Of a stretch of DNA of 15,823 nt, positions 13,404 to 15,823 are shown piece by piece; positions within the stretch are counted from its first letter, which is position 1, and each line of letters opens with the position of its first letter. The stretch is from Draconibacterium orientale (GTDB lineage Bacteria; Bacteroidota; Bacteroidia; Bacteroidales; UBA1556), in assembly GCA_022736595.1 (NCBI GenBank), contig DZDC01000036.1, forward strand, positions 1-15,823, written 5' to 3'. Below the pieces are notes generated by a model. That model worked only from the letters and a program-made list of their open reading frames with translations, was not told the origin of the DNA and made no database searches. The position numbers and the translations under genes were made by a program.

Positions 13404-15823
13404 CTACCTCATTAAATACATTTTCCCAAACTCTTTCTTGAAGTATTGATCGGCAGAAGTACTTCTTAATTCAATGCTTTCACCATTAATTTGGGTAATC
13501 ACCCGATAAAGGTAAACGCCATTAGCCAGTTGGTCGCCATATTGATCCTTTCCATCCCAAGCATAATCAGTAATATTACGGCCTATATGCAAAGATCCCA
13601 ATTCCGACATATCAATTTCTCGCACTACTTTGCCTGTAACTGTCATGATTTGAATTTTCATGTAATCAGGTAATTGCGAACCCGTAAGTGTAAAAACAAA
13701 GTGCGTTTTATCGCTGAACGGATTGGGCCAATTTAAAAGATAGGTGATGGTGGATTTGTTGATTACTTCAAATCGAATTCGATATCCATTATCGCTTGAA
13801 GGATTCAAGGTACCATCGGTGGCTAAAATTTGTAAATCATAAATATCATCAGCCAGTTTTGGCCGATAAATTACCACGGCACTATTGTCGGGCAAAGCAG
13901 CCGGAATAAATTCTAATTCATCAGCAATACTTTGAAAATAAACCACAGAATAGTTTAATTCTGATCTTTTCTTAATATAAACTTTAAAGTTGGAGGTATC
14001 GTTGATTGCAATAAATTTATTTTCATCTTTAAGTCGAATGAGGATTTCTGGTCGTGCCGAAACAATATCTTCATCCATAATGTAAACCCCATCAAAAGTA
14101 ACATCCAACAATGGGTTCTCTTTATCTTGTTTTAGATAAAAACCCAAATCACCCTTATTGTTGATATGCGATAATTCCAATTGGTCATAAACCCCTGTTT
14201 CCAAATTGATGGGATTGATCTCGAAATTAAGATAATTTCTTCCTCTCAAACTTGTGGTAGCAAATTTGATAGAATCAATGACATATTCGCTAGCTGCAAG
14301 AGGTTTAAGTCGGTAGTCCTTCTGAAATAAAACCATCCCTGTTTGATCTATAATCTGTGAGCGAACCAACAAACTATCCATTTCTACATCGCTTATATTT
14401 TTATATGCAAGACTTACCCTTAATGTATCGCCTCTTTCAAGGCTATCGGCATAGAAGCTAAAATGAGTTTGTGGATCAATGGCAACTTCTCCTACAGGTT
14501 GATACAACAACTGCCAATAATCGAGGTAGCTTGGGGTTCGATTGGTATTATCACGCATATTGCAAACCAATCTACAATAGGGATACACATCGGCATTCAT
14601 AAGGTTGTTTAATTGCGTAATTTCAAGGGAATCAGAAGAAATGTAATCAATTACAACATGCTCACTACCATCACTTTTAATACCAATTAATTGAAGCGAA
14701 ACGGTATCTGTATTTACAGCATCGAGGCTATGTTGCGACCATCTCAAACTGTTCCATTTTTTACTTGGACCGATGATGGGCGAAGTAATTTTTCCCTCTT
14801 TCCAATTGGTAACAATACTATCATTCAGAATGACCATCTCACTTGTAGTAGATGCCACCAATTCATTAGCATTATGTAGCTCTCCTTTGGTTCCATAGAT
14901 GATATACGGAATGTTATTTGGAATTGTACGTATGTAATTGGAACCAATGCTATCAATCGATTTGTACAAAAATTCGGGCCAACCATGCGTATTGGGATTG
15001 CCAAAGCTCATTGCCATAACTTTGTATCCATTTGGTATTTGAGCAATAAAATCAACAATACGTTGATGCCATGTATCGGCTGTTATAATCCCTAAACCTT
15101 GAGCTGTTAAATCGGTGGTTACCGTTGGAAATTCAATGGCAGGATAATCATAACCGTAGCAGTGCAAATTGTTGTATTGAGAGATGCCCCAACCATTTCC
15201 GTCAGACCAAGTTAATTGAGCAGATACAGGATTAAAAACATAAAATTTGATTCCACCTTTATCGGGTGGAATGCAAGACCACGCTCCTAAAATACTATTA
15301 TTCATCCTTAGATAAATTTCGGTCCAAGGAACATTGGGGTATATACCCGTTTGACCTACAATGGTTTGCAAGTCATTGACATATTTATAAGTTCGGTTAA
15401 TCTCATCAAACTTGGTCAATTGGTAACCATTATTCTTAAACTGATAAAAATGAGCCTGAGACCATCCTTTTTGACCGTTCATATATTGAAAAGAACTCTG
15501 CCTCCAATTAAAGGATTTTGAAGCACTTGAATCGAGGCTAACACGCCAATAATAAACCGTTCCGTCTTGCAAATTGAAAGGCAGTTGCCACTCAATTACT
15601 CCACCCGAACTTTGAATTATAGTACTTTGTTTAAAAGGCGAATTAAAATAATGATTGGTATCAATCTCAAAAATATAGTTCAACAAGGGTGTAAAAGGAT
15701 AATAAGTGGAAGCCTTGAGTTTAATATTTGATTCACCTACGATTGAAAATTCTGCAGGATAAACAGGGCTTAAATCTGCAGCTTTTATAATAAAGCTAAT
15801 ACTGATGCTATTATTAGTCTCAT
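13404..15823 (-). CDS. PorU2-like type IX secretion protein, C-terminal part (partial)
   Basis: Partial gene: the frame stays open to the right edge (first complete codon at 15821-15819), giving 805 residues without a start; a TTG at 15686 is internal, not a start. Seen from the N-terminal side: a beta-rich segment (DLSPVYPAEFSIVG, 16-29), a region resembling an ILEI-like domain (about 175-335, with GGIKFYVFNP and YKVMAMSFG), beta-sandwich modules including a CARDB-like stretch (about 455-560), and a FlgD-type Ig module at the C-terminus (from about 695: NWPNPFSD, YAWDGKDQYGD, LANGVYLYRV). This order matches what I recall of PorU2, a proposed paralogue of the T9SS sortase PorU whose C25-type peptidase domain would lie N-terminally, off the window. 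It is probably exported to the cell envelope. Function as a sortase is inferred from family only and cannot be tested here. Confidence 0.75.
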   Translation of the reverse strand, partial: ETNNSISISFIIKAADLSPVYPAEFSIVGESNIKLKASTYYPFTPLLNYIFEIDTNHYFNSPFKQSTIIQSSGGVIEWQLPFNLQDGTVYYWRVSLDSSASKSFNWRQSSFQYMNGQKGWSQAHFYQFKNNGYQLTKFDEINRTYKYVNDLQTIVGQTGIYPNVPWTEIYLRMNNSILGAWSCIPPDKGGIKFYVFNPVSAQLTWSDGNGWGISQYNNLHCYGYDYPAIEFPTVTTDLTAQGLGIITADTWHQRIVDFIAQIPNGYKVMAMSFGNPNTHGWPEFLYKSIDSIGSNYIRTIPNNIPYIIYGTKGELHNANELVASTTSEMVILNDSIVTNWKEGKITSPIIGPSKKWNSLRWSQHSLDAVNTDTVSLQLIGIKSDGSEHVVIDYISSDSLEITQLNNLMNADVYPYCRLVCNMRDNTNRTPSYLDYWQLLYQPVGEVAIDPQTHFSFYADSLERGDTLRVSLAYKNISDVEMDSLLVRSQIIDQTGMVLFQKDYRLKPLAASEYVIDSIKFATTSLRGRNYLNFEINPINLETGVYDQLELSHINNKGDLGFYLKQDKENPLLDVTFDGVYIMDEDIVSARPEILIRLKDENKFIAINDTSNFKVYIKKRSELNYSVVYFQSIADELEFIPAALPDNSAVVIYRPKLADDIYDLQILATDGTLNPSSDNGYRIRFEVINKSTITYLLNWPNPFSDKTHFVFTLTGSQLPDYMKIQIMTVTGKVVREIDMSELGSLHIGRNITDYAWDGKDQYGDQLANGVYLYRVITQINGESIELRSTSADQYFKKEFGKMYLMR

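Noticed and set aside
13455..13466. Perfect 12-base palindrome AGAAGTACTTCT near the end of the PorU2-like gene
   Set aside because: It is inside coding sequence, has no T-tract and no partner sites; probably chance from Ser/Thr and Lys/Glu codons.
13490..13503. GGGT-AATC-ACCC hairpin as a terminator for the rlmD-CvfB transcript
   Set aside because: Only a 4-bp stem, about 90 bases inside the convergent gene, and not followed by a run of T.
1..15823. Search by eye for mobile elements, CRISPR repeats, tRNA genes, toxin-antitoxin or phage genes
   Set aside because: No transposase, integrase, direct-repeat array, cloverleaf or small toxin-like pair was found; gene content and composition look uniform.

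Overview
This is a stretch of ordinary-looking chromosome from a member of the Bacteroidota. The evidence is AT-rich DNA, promoter elements of the Bacteroidota type (TTG about 19 bases before TAnnTTTG), the gene order rsfS-ftsH-LUD-cdsA-psd, and at the right edge the C-terminal part of a large PorU2-like protein of the type IX secretion (T9SS) group, a system confined to this phylum. Genus and species cannot be fixed from the window. I see no insertion sequence, prophage, CRISPR array, tRNA, rRNA or defence island. Almost all of the DNA is protein-coding, and no gap between genes exceeds about 220 bases.

Layout. (1) 1-3078, minus strand: an MFS transporter resembling the MFSD1 group, then a PepD-type cytosolic dipeptidase. 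Each is followed by its own hairpin plus T-tract terminator, so they are neighbours rather than one transcript. (2) 3170-3925, minus strand: a monofunctional biotin-protein ligase, divergent from the next operon across a 107-base gap holding two interleaved promoters. (3) 4033-8688, plus strand: a tight five-gene operon of rsfS (ribosome silencing factor), ftsH (membrane AAA+ protease), a stand-alone LutC-like LUD protein, cdsA and psd (phospholipid synthesis). It ends in a hairpin placed exactly on the stop codon of psd. (4) 8685-10877, minus strand: xseA and xseB (exonuclease VII), overlapping by 11 bases, followed by a small multi-pass membrane protein with conserved-looking His, Asn and Asp residues. 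(5) 11128-13399, plus strand: rlmD (23S rRNA m5U methyltransferase) and, one base after its stop, a CvfB-type S1-domain RNA-binding protein. (6) 13404-15823, minus strand: the PorU2-like protein, whose reading frame runs off the right edge, so its N-terminus and any peptidase domain are outside the window.

The genes are mostly housekeeping: peptide use, biotin transfer, ribosome hibernation, membrane protein quality control, phosphatidylethanolamine synthesis, DNA repair, rRNA modification and secretion. I found no clear undescribed system. The points most worth a second look are the His/Asn/Asp-containing membrane protein at 8685-9251, the Asp-to-Asn change at a catalytic position of XseA, the orphan LUD protein inside the ftsH/phospholipid operon, the pairing of a dipeptidase with an MFSD1-like transporter, and several compact regulatory arrangements (interleaved divergent promoters, a shared CTAG stop with a terminator, non-ATG starts).
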